Below are positions 54,816 through 64,000 of a stretch of DNA of 64,000 nucleotides, piece after piece (the stretch's first letter is position 1; every line of letters starts with the position of its first letter). The notes under the pieces are model-generated. The model was not told where the DNA came from. It ran no database searches and saw only the letters and a program-made list of their open reading frames with translations. The position numbers were made by a program, and so were the translations under genes. The stretch comes from Neoarius graeffei (lineage: Eukaryota > Chordata > Actinopteri > Siluriformes > Ariidae), in the NCBI RefSeq assembly GCF_027579695.1, contig NC_083587.1, positions 59,406,738-59,470,737 on the forward strand, read 5' to 3'.

Positions 54816-56417
54816 CAACCCCGATTCCAAAAAAGTTGGGACAAAGTACAAATTGTAAATAAAAACGGAATGCAATGATGTGGAAGTTTCAAAATTCCAT
54901 ATTTTATTCAGAATAGAACATAGATGACATATCAAATGTTTAAACTGAGAAAATGTATCATTTAAAGAGAAAAACTAGGTGATTTTAAATTTCATGACAA
55001 CAACACATCTCAAAAAAGTTGGGACAAGGCCATGTTTACCACTGTGAGACATCCCCTTTTCTCTTTACAACAGTCTGTAAACGTCTGGGGACTGAGGAGA
55101 CAAGTTGCTCAAGTTTAGGGATAGGAATGTTAACCCATTCTTGTCTAATGTAGGATTCTAGTTGCTCAACTGTCTTAGGTCTTTTTTGTCGTATCTTCCG
55201 TTTTATGATGCGCCAAATGTTTTCTATGGGTGAAAGATCTGGACTGCAGGCTGGCCAGTTCAGTACCCGGACCCTTCTTCTACGCAGCCATGATGCTGTA
55301 ATTGATGCAGTATGTGGTTTGGCAGTGTCATGTTGGAAAATGCAAGGTCTTCCCTGAAAGAGACGTCGTCTGGATGGGACCATATGTTGCTCTAGAACCT
55401 GGATATACCTTTCAGCATTGATGGTGTCTTTCCAGATGTGTAAGCTGCCCATGCCACACGCACTAATGCAACCCCATATCATCAGAGATGCAGGCTTCTG
55501 AACTGAGCGCTGATAACAACTTGGGTCGTCCTTCTCCTCTTTAGTCCGAATGACACGGCGTCCCTGATTTCCATAAAGAACTTCAAATTTTGATTCGTCT
55601 GACCACAGAACAGTTTTCCACTTTGCCACAGTCCATTTTAAATGAGCCTTGGCCCAGAGAAGACGTCTGCGCTTCTGGATCGTGTTTAGATACGGCTTCT
55701 TCTTTGAACTATAGAGTTTTAGCTGGCAACGGCGGATGGCACGGTGAATTGTGTTCACAGATAATGTTCTCTGGAAATATTCCTGAGCCCATTTTGTGAT
55801 TTCCAATACAGAAGCATGCCTGTATGTGATGCAGTGCCGTCTAAGGGCCCGAAGATCACGGGCACCCAGTATGGTTTTCCGGCCTTGACCCTTACGCACA
55901 GAGGTTCTTCCAGATTCTCTGAATCTTTTGATGATATTATGCACTGTAGATGATATGTTCAAACTCTTTGCAATTTTACACTGTCGAACTCCTTTCTGAT
56001 ATTGCTCCACTATTTGTCGGCGCAGAATTAGGGGGATTGGTGATCCTCTTCCCATCTTTACTTCTGAGGGCTGCTGCCACTCCAAGATGCTCTTTTTATA
56101 CCCAGTCATGTTAATGACCTATTGCCAATTGACCTAATGAGTTGCAATTTGGTCCTCCAGCTGTTCCTTTTTTGTACCTTTAACTTTTCCAGCCTCTTAT
56201 TGCCCCTGTCCCAACTTTTTTGAGATGTGTTGCTGTCATGAAATTTCAAATGAGCCAATATTTGGCATGAAATTTCAAAATGTCTCACTTTTGACATTTG
56301 ATATGTTGTCTATGTTCTATTGTGAATACAATATCAGTTTTTGAGATTTGTAAATTATTGCATTCCGTTTTTATTTACAATTTTTACTTTGTCACAACTT
56401 TTTGGGAATCGGGGTTG
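54816..56417 (-). mobile_element. Tc1-like element with uninterrupted transposase
   Basis: TA lies on both outer sides (54814-54815, 56418-56419). The outer termini are CAACCCCGATTCCAAAAAAG and, in reverse complement, CAACCCCGATTCCCAAAAAG. Inner repeats CATCTCAAAAAAGTTGGGAC at 55005 and (reverse) 56206-56227 give the two-site inverted arrangement known from Sleeping Beauty-type Tc1 elements. 1602 bases, full length. Confidence 0.95.
55036..56055 (-). CDS. Tc1-like transposase, open reading frame complete
   Basis: From the ATG at 56055 ([20 protein letters not shown]) 339 codons run without a stop, the usual length for Tc1 transposases; an earlier ATG at 56109 adds 18. The paired-like HTH ([15 protein letters not shown] and [12 protein letters not shown]) is followed by GRKTI (the GRPR-like link) and a second HTH ([22 protein letters not shown]). 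Catalytic residues are D in LWSDESKF, D in [10 protein letters not shown] and E in SPIENIW, with exactly 34 residues between the last two (DD34E). The first HTH reads [10 protein letters not shown], perhaps one Ser short of related elements. The product would cut the element out and insert it at TA. No lesion is visible by eye. Confidence 0.93.
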   Translation of the reverse strand: MGRGSPIPLILRRQIVEQYQKGVRQCKIAKSLNISSTVHNIIKRFRESGRTSVRKGQGRKTILGARDLRALRRHCITYRHASVLEITKWAQEYFQRTLSVNTIHRAIRRCQLKLYSSKKKPYLNTIQKRRRLLWAKAHLKWTVAKWKTVLWSDESKFEVLYGNQGRRVIRTKEEKDDPSCYQRSVQKPASLMIWGCISACGMGSLHIWKDTINAERYIQVLEQHMVPSRRRLFQGRPCIFQHDTAKPHTASITASWLRRRRVRVLNWPACSPDLSPIENIWRIIKRKIRQKRPKTVEQLESYIRQEWVNIPIPKLEQLVSSVPRRLQTVVKRKGDVSQW

Positions 56418-56419
56418 TA

Positions 56420-57112
56420 TTTTTTTTTTCGTTTCCGTTTCTGGTTGAGAGTATGTCGTGCGCATTCTGGCTGCCGCTTCTCACCAGAGCTTTTTTAATT
56501 TTATTTTTCAATTTTTTTTTTTTTCTGTGTTTGTGTAGTTTGATGTTTGAGTGTTTTGTCCGCCGGTTGTAGTGTAGCTCCGGACCCAGTTTTGGGTGTC
56601 AGTTCCCTCCAGGCCTTGGTTCGCTGTGGGTGATGCCTGTGCTCCCAGCTATGGACTGCAGCGAGCTCGTTGCTCATTTTACATTGTGGTTGTCCAGCGC
56701 TCTGGTGCTTGGCATGATGTTCCGAGCGATGTTGCTCAGTGGCGTCGCGGCGGCTGTGCAGGCGGTTTGGGACATACCAGCGCTCTGCGTGGCGGAGCTT
56801 CTTTGCTCGCTTTGTGGATCCACGGCATGGTGTTCGAGCGATGTGGCTGACGGCGTCGCGGCGGCGGTGCTGGAGATGTGGGACTTGTTTTCGTGCGCCT
56901 TCTGGTGGGACTGTGGCTGCTAAACCACGGGAATTACATCCTGACCCCTACTTGGTGGACTTTTTACTTTTTTTTATTATTTATTCATTTTTTTAAATTA
57001 TTTTTTTCCTTTACTTTTTTTATTTTTCTTTGTTTATAATTGTAAGGCATCCTTGGGTTTCTTGAAAGGCGCAATATAAATTCAACTTATTATTATTAGT
57101 AGTAGTATTAAA
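56420..57112 (+). mobile_element. LINE/SINE-type 3' region
   Basis: Ends with AAGGCATCCTTGGGTTTCTT and GAAAGGCGCAATATAAATTC, then a (TTA)n tail at 57087-57105. This is the conserved 3' end of L2-like fish LINEs and the SINEs that copy it. A GC-rich open frame at 56596-56996 inside it is not recognised. Confidence 0.6.
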
Positions 57113-57368
57113 GCTAACACGCTAATAATACAATGACGATGATAACACACTAAACTAATACAACGCTAATAATACAATAACACCAAACTAACACTAATAC
57201 ACTAATGTAACAGATAATGCACAAACACAAAACTAATAAAACACTGATAATACACTAATGCCAATAATACACCAGCACTGATAGACAAACAAAACACTAA
57301 CACTAAACTAGCACTAATAACACCCCAACAATACACTAAGGTGATAATAGCATACACTAAACACAAAC

Positions 57369-57791
57369 ATGGACACGGTATACAAAAAGGGCCAGAGCTG
57401 TCTCTATTTTCTGAGACGGCTAAGGTCCTTCAACATCTGCCGAACGATGCTGCGGATGTTCTCCGAGTCTGTGGTGGCTAGCGCCATCCTGTACGCTGTC
57501 GTCTGCTGGGGCAGCGGCTTGAAGGTGAACGACGCGAACGGACTCAATAAGATCATCAGGAAGGCCGGCCATGTTGTAGGCGAGGAACTGGACTCTGACA
57601 GTGGTGTTGGAGAAGAGGACACTGTCCAAAATAAAACAATCTTAGACGGTCCTTCCCACCCTCTACATGAGGAGCTGATGAGCCACAGGAGCGCGCTCAG
57701 TAAACGGCTGATTCTTCCACGCTGCACAACTGAGATCCCCAGGAAATCATTCCTACCTGCTGCAGTCACGCTGTGCAATACCGCTGTATAA
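57369..57791 (+). pseudogene. LINE reverse-transcriptase C-terminus
   Basis: The 140-codon frame reads VYKKGQSCLYFLRRLRSFNI, CRTMLRMFSESVVASAILYA, WGSGLKVNDANGLNKIIRKA and LSKRLILPRCTTEIPRKSFL. It resembles the C-terminal region of a Rex1/L2-type fish LINE polyprotein: L(Y/F)FLRRLRSF-(V/I)C-TML-MFY-SV(V/L)ASA-(F/L)YA(V/I)VCW. The catalytic core and endonuclease are missing through 5' truncation. The frame itself has no internal stop, so the insertion is relatively young. It ends with a normal-looking stop just before the 3' UTR. Confidence 0.8.
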
Positions 57792-57842
57792 CTGCGGTAC
57801 ACTGTCTTACCATGTATCCTTAACTCAGGTGCAATACATGTA

Positions 57843-58473
57843 CAGTGGTACCTCGGGTTACGAACTTCATTCGTTTTTTGACTCCGTTCGCGAACTGAAT
57901 TAATTTTTCCCGTTGAAATTAATGTAAATCCAATTAATCCATTCACCAGGCCCAGAAACAGTTTTTTTTGGAATTTTTCTGGGTTTGTGTGTGGAAAAAA
58001 AATACAGAAAGGAATTAAAGAACCTTAATTATAGAAAAATACAGTAATCCTAAAATAAAACCTAATTGTACAGTACACTTCACCTTTGTGGTTGATAGTT
58101 GCTTGGCGAGATCAGAAACACGAACACCACGTTCATGTTTAACTATTATTGCCTTCTTCGTTTCAACAGTTATACGTTTCGGCTTCTTAACAGCATTATC
58201 ACTAACACTTTTCACTTTCTTGGGGGCCATAATGAGGGTTAATTTAATGCAAAAAGAAATCCTATCAACACAACGCAATGACGAACAATGTTCACAGCAC
58301 GCCACCTTGAGTACAACCGATGCTGCCGCACGCCTCGTGGTGTGGAAGCCAGCCAGGTTGTGCGTTCGTGCATCGAAGCATCGTTCGCAAATCGAAGCAA
58401 AATTTGTTCGGAAATGGTGTTCGTAGCCTGATTTGTTCGTGAACAGGGATATTCGTGACCCGAGGTTTGACTG
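57843..58473 (-). mobile_element. Tigger/pogo-like element
   Basis: TA lies outside both ends (57841-57842, 58474-58475). The ends CAGTGGTACCTCGGGTTACG and, in reverse complement, CAGTCAAACCTCGGGTCACG are inverted matches typical of Tigger. It carries the start of a transposase gene on the minus strand. Confidence 0.88.
58015..58230 (-). pseudogene. Tigger-like transposase N-terminal remnant
   Basis: Starts MAPKKVKSVSDNAVKKPKRI at 58230, then TVETKKAIIVKHERGVRVSD and LAKQLSTTKVK, after which the likeness stops. MAPK-x(n)-KRP(K)RIT-x-E-K-x-(A/E)II-(K)-xE-G-xxVxDLA is the first CENP-B-type helix-turn-helix of Tigger/pogo transposases. The second HTH (with the K-TST-x-I-T-V pattern) and the DDD catalytic domain are missing. 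The host element is 631 bases, so this is an internally deleted, non-autonomous copy that kept the first 50 codons. Confidence 0.75.
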
Positions 58474-58699
58474 TATATAGGAATCATTGTATATAAAAAT
58501 CACTTCATTTTGCTTTTACTTAAGTTATTGAACTTATTTAAATTTATTTTATTTATTCTTTTTTCAGACGATTTTATCTTCTATTTTTAGACATGTTGAC
58601 GACTTCTCGGATTCAGGAGCTTGGTAGCAAATTTGAATTTCCCTCCGGGGATTAATAAAAGTAATTCTGATACACCAACGCTAAACTAATATAGCACTA

Positions 58700-61600
58700 A
58701 TACTAATGATGATGTTCGTCTGTCGGTTTCGAAGATGACCATGATTCTTCATCGTTGGTGTGCGTGAAGGTGGCTTATGAGGCCAATCTTCGCACGGAAT
58801 GTGCGAAGACAGTGAGGGCATGTTAATGAGGTGAGGGGTGGAGGATGACTTGGTTAAGATGAAGTGGGGCTTCGTGTGCAGCTTCCTCTGATGGCGCTTG
58901 GCTTTCGCTCCTCGGATGCTCTGTTGCTCAAAGTGCTTGACCCCATTGGTGATGGCAGCGTGCCAATACCTTCGGTTGGTGGCCACACTTTCCCAGGTCT
59001 CTGGGCAGATGTTGCACCACTTCAGATTGACCTTGAAGGCATCTTTGTACCTTTTCCTCTGACCACCCTGTGAGCGACGCCCCAAACACAGCTCTCTGTA
59101 TAGTAGACATTTGGGAACACGACCAGACCACTGGAGTTGTGAGCGCTTCAGCATGGCGAAGATGTTTGGGAGGTTTGCTCTGCCTAGGATTCTCCGTGTC
59201 TGGAATTTTATCTTGCCATGTGACATGCATGATTTCTCACAGGCAACGCATGTGGAACCTATTCAGCTGCTTTGCGTGACGGCTGTAGACTGTCCACGTT
59301 TCGCAGCCATAAAGGAGTGATGACTATTGCTTGACAGACTTGCAGTTTTGTACCGAGAGAAATTCCACGGCGATCCCACACAGAGGACTGCAGTCTGCCA
59401 AATGCTGCACTTGCCTGAGAGATGCGATAGCTGACTTCTTGGTCAATGTGGACACTGCGTGACAGGGTGCTGCCAAGGTACACAAACTTCTTGCATGTAG
59501 TGAGCAGCTCACCTCCAACAGTGATCTGAGGTAGAGGTCTGCGGGGGACAGAATTTTCAGTCCCGCTCCCGCAAAGAATTATGATTTTCAGTCCCGCATG
59601 ATGCAGACGTTCGCGTTATTTCTCACCAAAGCTCTTGTCATTGGCTTGGGGAATTAAACATGCTGAGCTTAGCTGAGCTCTCCACTGACCGATCCTTCAC
59701 CTAGCGCACGTAGCGAGGGTGCGCGTTGCCAGGCGGCATGCGCAGCTGAGGCTTTACAGAGATACCCAACACACCTACCAAAATCTACAGTGGATATTAA
59801 GAATATTGTACATTGCACATAGCTTATATGTCACTCCTCACATTTACATTCTAGGAAATACAAGTAGGCCTATAAGAAATTAATATAATTTAAAGACACA
59901 GCGTGATGGTGCCCCGCCCCCTACTTTGAGTGGATTTGAGCAGAAATATCTACAGCTCACGTTCAGGGGTGCGTTTCCCAAACAACCAACCAAGTTAGCA
60001 TTAAACCAATATGATACGATGCAAGCTTGAACTAACTAACATCCAAAAAACGACTGTTTCCCAAAGCTGTAGTACCAACTTGGTCTGAACCAAGTTGATT
60101 TGAACCAACACAGTTCAAACCACGATGTTTTCAGATGTGTCCGGATGGTCTCGTTTATTGTCGGAATTCAGAGAAACAACCCGAAGTTGGCTGACAGTGC
60201 GAACGGCATTTCACCATTAAATGACTTAAGCTAAATTTGGTGCGTCCATAATCTCCCCCTGATGCTTGCAACTTGGTGTAGATGTTCATTTAGACTAATA
60301 TAAAATTGCAATACCCCTCACTTGGAAATCACGTGTAAACAAAAGGCATCTCCATAAATTAAAGCATCATATACTAGTTTTGGCTATAAGGCTATTTGCG
60401 CTGATTAAAAATAGCTAAGCAAACTGCTGTGAGATGGCACAGATAACGTTATGTAGATCTACGTGTGTATTTATATGTGGCATTGTTAGGTTTATTGTAA
60501 GTTTATTGTTTAGACTCTGACATTCTGCTGACACATTCCAAGTTGAGCGTTTCATGTGCTCATGATTGACAGCTCTCGCTTTGATTGACAGCTCTCGCTT
60601 TGCGCACTCGCACTCCCACTTCCGAGTCTGTGGCGTTTTTAGTTAGCGGGACTGCAGCTCATCACCTCTCCTGCCCGCTCCCGCATTGTGCACTCCCCCT
60701 CGCGCCCGCTATGAGCTTTCGAAATTTGTCCCGCACCGCACTGCTTTGCGTCGGGTCCCGCGGGAGTGCAGGGCTCTTAATCTGAGGCTCGATGTATGGC
60801 TGACCTGGTGCAGGTTGGTGCAACACCTCTGTCTTCTTGGTGTTTATGGTCAGTCCGAAGTCTGTGCATGCAGCTGCAAAGCGGTCCATGGTCTCTTCCA
60901 TCTCTTCCTCAGTCAGGGCAATGAGTGCACAGTCGTCCGGAAAGAGAAATTCCCGGATAGAGGTGATGTAGATTTTCGTCTTAGCCTGAAGTCTTCGAAG
61001 GTTGAAAAGACGTCCGTCAGTCCGGTAGCGGATGCTGATTCCAATGTCTCTTTTACGAAATGCATCTGTTAGCATGGCTGAGAACATGATGCTGAAAAGT
61101 GGGGGTGCCAGGACACAACCTTGCTTTACGCCATTGGTCACAGCAAATGGTTCACTGTGGGCTCCATCATTCTGAACCTGCGCCTACATACCATACCATC
61201 ATGAAACTCCCGGACCATTGAGATGAAGTGGCCTGGGCAGCCAAATGTGGACATGATCTTCCAGAGTCCTTCTCGACACACGGTGTCAAAAGCCTTGGTC
61301 AAGTCCACATAAGTGGAGTACAGGCTGACATTCTACTCTTGACGTTTCTCCTGGAGTTGGCGGGCAGCAAAGATCATGTCGACAGTACTGCGACCACTGT
61401 GGAACACACACTAGCTTTCAGGTAGTAGACCCTTTTCGAGGTGCACTGTCAGACGGTTCAACATAACACGAGCCAAAACCTTTCCAGCGACCGACAACAG
61501 AAAGAGGGCCCGATGGTTGTTGCAGTCGTGGCGGTGACCTTTGCGTTTGTAGCAATGAACGATAGACGCGCCTTTGAAATCCTGTGGGATCTTGCGCTGC

Positions 61601-62350
61601 TGCCACATACTTCTGAACAGTTCAGTCAGGCTGTGGATGAGTGTTGGTCCTCCACAAGCATATACTTCAGCAGGGATGGCATCGCAGCCAGGGGATTTCC
61701 TGCTTGATAATCCCTTGATGGCCTTGACCACTTCTGCCTCTGAGGGCAGATCATCCAGGCAATGGTCCACCGGCACTTGAGGGAGACGCTCAATGGCAGC
61801 AAAGTTAATGCTGGAAGGACGGTTCAACATGTTTTCAAAGTGCTCTGCCCAGCGATGGAGGATATCTTCTCTCTGTGTGAGCGGTTTGCTGCCGTCTGCA
61901 GTCAGTATGGGTGATGCTCCAGATGTACGTGGTCCGTAGATGGCTCTTAGGGCGTTACAGAAATTCTTCCAATCTTTGCGGTCTGCATAGCCCTGGATTT
62001 CTTCTGTTTTAGTACTGAGCCAGGAGTCTTGCATGCGCCGAAGTTCTCGTTGAAGCCTGCTCTTGATAGCGGTTAGTACGGCTCTCTTCTGAGGAGAGTT
62101 TGTGTCTGAAAGAACGGCTAGGTGTAGCTGGTGCTTCTCTTGGAGCAGTGCTTCATTTGACCGTCACACTCATCAAACCAGTCCTGGTGCTTATGACGTA
62201 CCGGCCCAAGCACTGTAAGAGCAGCTCCATGAATGGCGTCCCTGAACTTGGCCCAGTCTTCTTCCACATTGTTGGTCAGTCGCAGCGTGGATGGCACTTC
62301 CGAGAGCTGATCTCAGAGAGCTTTTCTGTTGTTGGAGTTGGTGAGTGACG
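58700..62350 (-). pseudogene. LINE reverse transcriptase pseudogene
   Basis: Segments in order on the minus strand are as follows. 62340-62100: RDAIHGAALTVLGPVRHKHQ, DWFDECD. 62034-61411: TEEIQGYADRKDWKNFCNAL, WAEHFENMLNRPSSINFAA, GLSSRKSPGCDAIPAEVYAC and WQQRKIPQDFKGASIVH. 61141-60788: NGVKQGCVLAPPLFSIMFSA and FPDDCALIALTEEEMEETMD. 59518-59259: MYLGSTLSRSVHIDQEVSYR. 59226-58690: LQWSGRVPKCLLYRELCLGR and SQGGQRKRYKDAFK. The catalytic box reads FPDD where (F/Y)ADD is required, so even apart from the frameshifts and the hAT insertion it is inactive. Confidence 0.85.
59532..60779. mobile_element. hAT-type non-autonomous element inside the LINE
   Basis: ATCTGAGG is duplicated exactly (59524-59531, 60780-60787). 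The ends are TAGAGGTCTGCGGGGGACAG and, in reverse complement, TAAGAGCCCTGCACTCCCGC. The LINE reading frame resumes on the other side. 1248 bases, no transposase. Confidence 0.93.
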
Positions 62351-62465
62351 TGATGTTTAGCCATGTCATAGTTTTCTTCCCATGGGGTCGTCTTGGCTGT
62401 TGACACTAATAACACACTAATACTAACAGTACACTGATAACACACTAAAATAACACTAACAGTCA

Positions 62466-63270
62466 GGCCTTTAAATTACACCTTGGCCAGGCCGTTTAAC
62501 GGTGTGCCCAAATTAGCGTCCCCAAATTAATCAAGGAAAAAAGCGCTGATACGCATCTTTATCACACCTTGATCGCTCCAATTTCCGATCAAAACAATCA
62601 AGTTATTTCCAAAATCGACCGAAAATGTCAAGCAAGCGACGGAACATGACCTATGGCCCACTCAGAAAGGTACCAGTCTCTTTCCTGATCGGCGGAAGTT
62701 GGATTCCCGAGGTTTGATTGGTTAAGGCATCTGCCATTGACTCGTATGCTAGCGTTTCTGCTTTGATTTTCTGGAAGCCACGATGCCGTGTGGACGGCCC
62801 ATTACTACAGGACGCTCGCACAACAAGCAAAACGACACTTATGAGAGCCGCCGTCTAACTCATACCTGCGTCAAAAAAGGCAAAAATTCATCCTATCATT
62901 CTGATCAATTTAGACATCTGAAACCTCAGAGAGAGAGGAAATTTGACCTGCAATCAGAAATTTTCTTCTGCGCGCGAAAGGGGGGAAACCCTCCTCCCGG
63001 TGTTGCCAGATTGGGCGGTTTTGAATTCTACTTTGCGGGCAAAAAATGGCTTGGGCTGGTTGACAAAAATTGGGTGGGTTTGACGTTAGTTCGGTGGGTT
63101 TTTATCAGATGTTTATATAGTTTCACCACCACTAGAAAGCAGAGATGGGAGAGAATGTAAACACCTAAGCTGAATGATGTTCTTGAATATGCAAAGGAAA
63201 TCAGGAAAAACAGCTCTATTTGGTCAACTGAGGCGAGTCAGAGACCGAGTTTACCCAGCACCCCTTAGGT
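62466..63270. other. Unassigned DNA with a partial 91-bp MITE
   Basis: No gene recognised. GTGTTGCCAGATTGGGCGGT at 62999 is one end of the 91-bp MITE family, followed by diverged sequence (TTGGGCTGGT, TTGGGTGGGTTTG). Confidence 0.5.
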
Positions 63271-64000
63271 CAGGGGTCACCAAACTTTTTTCTCTGGGGG
63301 CCACATTGCCGTTCCCGACTGTGATGGGGGCCGGGGTCGGGTCGGCTATATAACAGGATTGTATGACCCAGACAAATATGACCACCAGCAGGCCTCATTG
63401 TGTAGTAGACATTACTAGCCTGGCACGGCCATCCCCACTACTATATCCCCACACTACTAGATCAACACTTGATTCCTGGCACATATTTGTTTATCTTTAC
63501 TAGTGGTTTGCAAAAGTAGTAATCGAGTCTTCACACTTTGTTTTAATTTGAAATACCACAGATATTCCATTTATTTATTTTCTAATAAAAATAACATCAA
63601 AGCTATCAAGGTAAGAAACATCTGCCTAGTTGAGGTGATTGACACTGGCAAAGGTGAGTGGAAAATTATAAATTGTAGGTAGGCCTGTTGATATTATTAT
63701 TAATAATAATTGTGTGCAGCACTTAATAAAGGTCAAATAAATAGGCCTATAAAATAAATACATTAAAAAACAGTGAAATTATAATATTATGAGCAATAGA
63801 TCAATAGATCACAGCAGTTGTGCTGTGTCCTGCATGTCATTGCTCTCATCCATGGCCAAAGCAAAAAACTCGAATTCTGACGCTCTCTCATTCAGCTGGT
63901 CATACACGTTGTCCCCCAAATCTTCGGTTCGCCTGGTCATAGTAGGTGCGGAGAGACTCACCGCATTGAGCGCATCCTTCTTGTCGGACACACCTCCTCG
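63271..64000 (-). mobile_element. hAT element, cut by window end
   Basis: The terminus CAGGGGTCACCAAACTTTTT starts at 63271, a typical hAT end (CAGGGGTC-CCAA-C). The 3' part of its transposase gene runs in from the right edge on the minus strand. Confidence 0.8.
63809..64000 (-). CDS. hAT (ZBED5/GTF2IRD2-like) transposase fragment, runs off the window
   Basis: The frame enters from beyond 64000 and reads GGVSDKKDALNAVSLSAPTM, TRRTEDLGDNVYDQLNERAS and EFEFFALAMDESNDMQDTAQ before a stop at 63809. LSAPTxTRRxEDLxxNxxDQL followed by F(S/A)LAMDES(N/T)DxxDTAQLL is the start of the RNase-H-like catalytic domain of ZBED5/GTF2IRD2-type hAT transposases; the Asp of LAMDES is the first catalytic acid. 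The family normally continues for several hundred residues past this point, so the stop here shows a truncation or internal deletion. The N-terminal finger would lie outside the window. Confidence 0.8.
   Translation of the reverse strand, partial: RGGVSDKKDALNAVSLSAPTMTRRTEDLGDNVYDQLNERASEFEFFALAMDESNDMQDTAQLL

Larger units (their letters stand above)
57369..58672 (+). mobile_element. LINE 3' part, split by a Tigger-like element
   Basis: Carries a reverse-transcriptase C-terminal frame, then 3' UTR sequence that resumes after the Tigger-like insertion and ends AATTTCCCTCCGGGGATTAA, TAAAAGTAATTCTGA. 5'-truncated. Confidence 0.75.
58690..62402 (-). mobile_element. LINE (RTE-like) with reverse transcriptase, split by a hAT element
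   Basis: Minus-strand coding runs from about 62400 to 58700, with the hAT insertion at 59532-60779. It is 5'-truncated (no endonuclease domain) and bounded on both sides by the ACACTAATA satellite. Confidence 0.85.
53100..62465. repeat. Decayed ACACTAATA satellite, broken by insertions
   Basis: Irregular units of the type AATACACTAATAACAC(TGAT) are found at 53100-53180, 54192-54209, 54745-54815, 57113-57368, 58673-58705 and 62403-62461. The gaps are filled by defined mobile elements. The pieces look like one original array of several hundred bases. Confidence 0.75.

Noticed and set aside
56596..56996. GC-rich overlapping frames of 80-100 codons
   Set aside because: Overlapping frames in a GC-rich LINE 3' region; no conserved pattern.
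57404..57946. 180-codon minus-strand frame
   Set aside because: It is antisense to the LINE frame at 57369-57791 and has no likeness of its own.
60662..61141. Functional reverse transcriptase
   Set aside because: The catalytic box reads FPDD and the gene is split by a hAT element and frameshifts.
53184..64000. Bromodomain 1 exons of brd2
   Set aside because: I looked for the AWPF-, DYH/DYY-II- and NCYIYN-like coding patterns on the minus strand and saw none. A profile search is needed to be certain.

Overview
The window is vertebrate nuclear DNA, almost certainly from a teleost fish. The evidence is intron-split BRD2 and VMO1 genes, tRNA-derived SINEs of the kind common in fish, and many Tc1-like, hAT-like, PIF/Harbinger-like and TTAA-type transposons. 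The most abundant SINE reminds me of catfish genomes, but that is a weak hint and I would not name a species. The whole assignment rests on family recognition by eye.

Two host loci are visible. (1) A brd2 orthologue lies on the minus strand. Eight coding exons run from 52925 down to the stop at 37438: the linker after bromodomain 1, all of bromodomain 2, the acidic/Ser-rich and Lys-rich segments, the ET (NET) domain and the Ser-rich tail. Their phases join without a break and give 626 residues. Bromodomain 1 and the start codon are not visible and probably lie beyond base 64000. (2) A vmo1-like gene (vitelline membrane outer layer protein 1) lies on the minus strand at 10856-11271 as two exons. 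A third VMO1 piece, the C-terminal end, sits at 15328-15471, which is upstream of exon 1 and so in the wrong order.

Nearly everything else is mobile DNA, much of it nested. 1-10.7 kb: SINEs, a TTAA element, LINE ends, a hairpin with mirrored SINEs, a THAP exon, a Myb/SANT-bearing Harbinger-like element and a BED-finger hAT relic. 12-17 kb: nested MITEs and a 31-copy 34-bp minisatellite. 21.6-24.8 kb: two dead Tc1 elements. 25-28.6 kb: a cluster of elements with CACTGCAAAAAA ends. 31.9-35.6 kb: a Tc1 element and a hAT element, each with a smaller insertion. 37.4-52.9 kb: brd2, with large nested insertions in its introns. 53-62.5 kb: a decayed ACACTAATA-type satellite split by at least six insertions, including one Tc1-like element (54816-56417) with an uninterrupted DD34E transposase. 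63.3 kb to the end: the edge of another hAT element.

I found no operon, CRISPR array, retrovirus or new enzymatic system. The observations most worth checking are the intact Tc1 element, the scrambled VMO1 exons, the CA-repeat splice donors of brd2, the satellite that collects insertions, and several nested elements dated relative to each other by exact target-site duplications.
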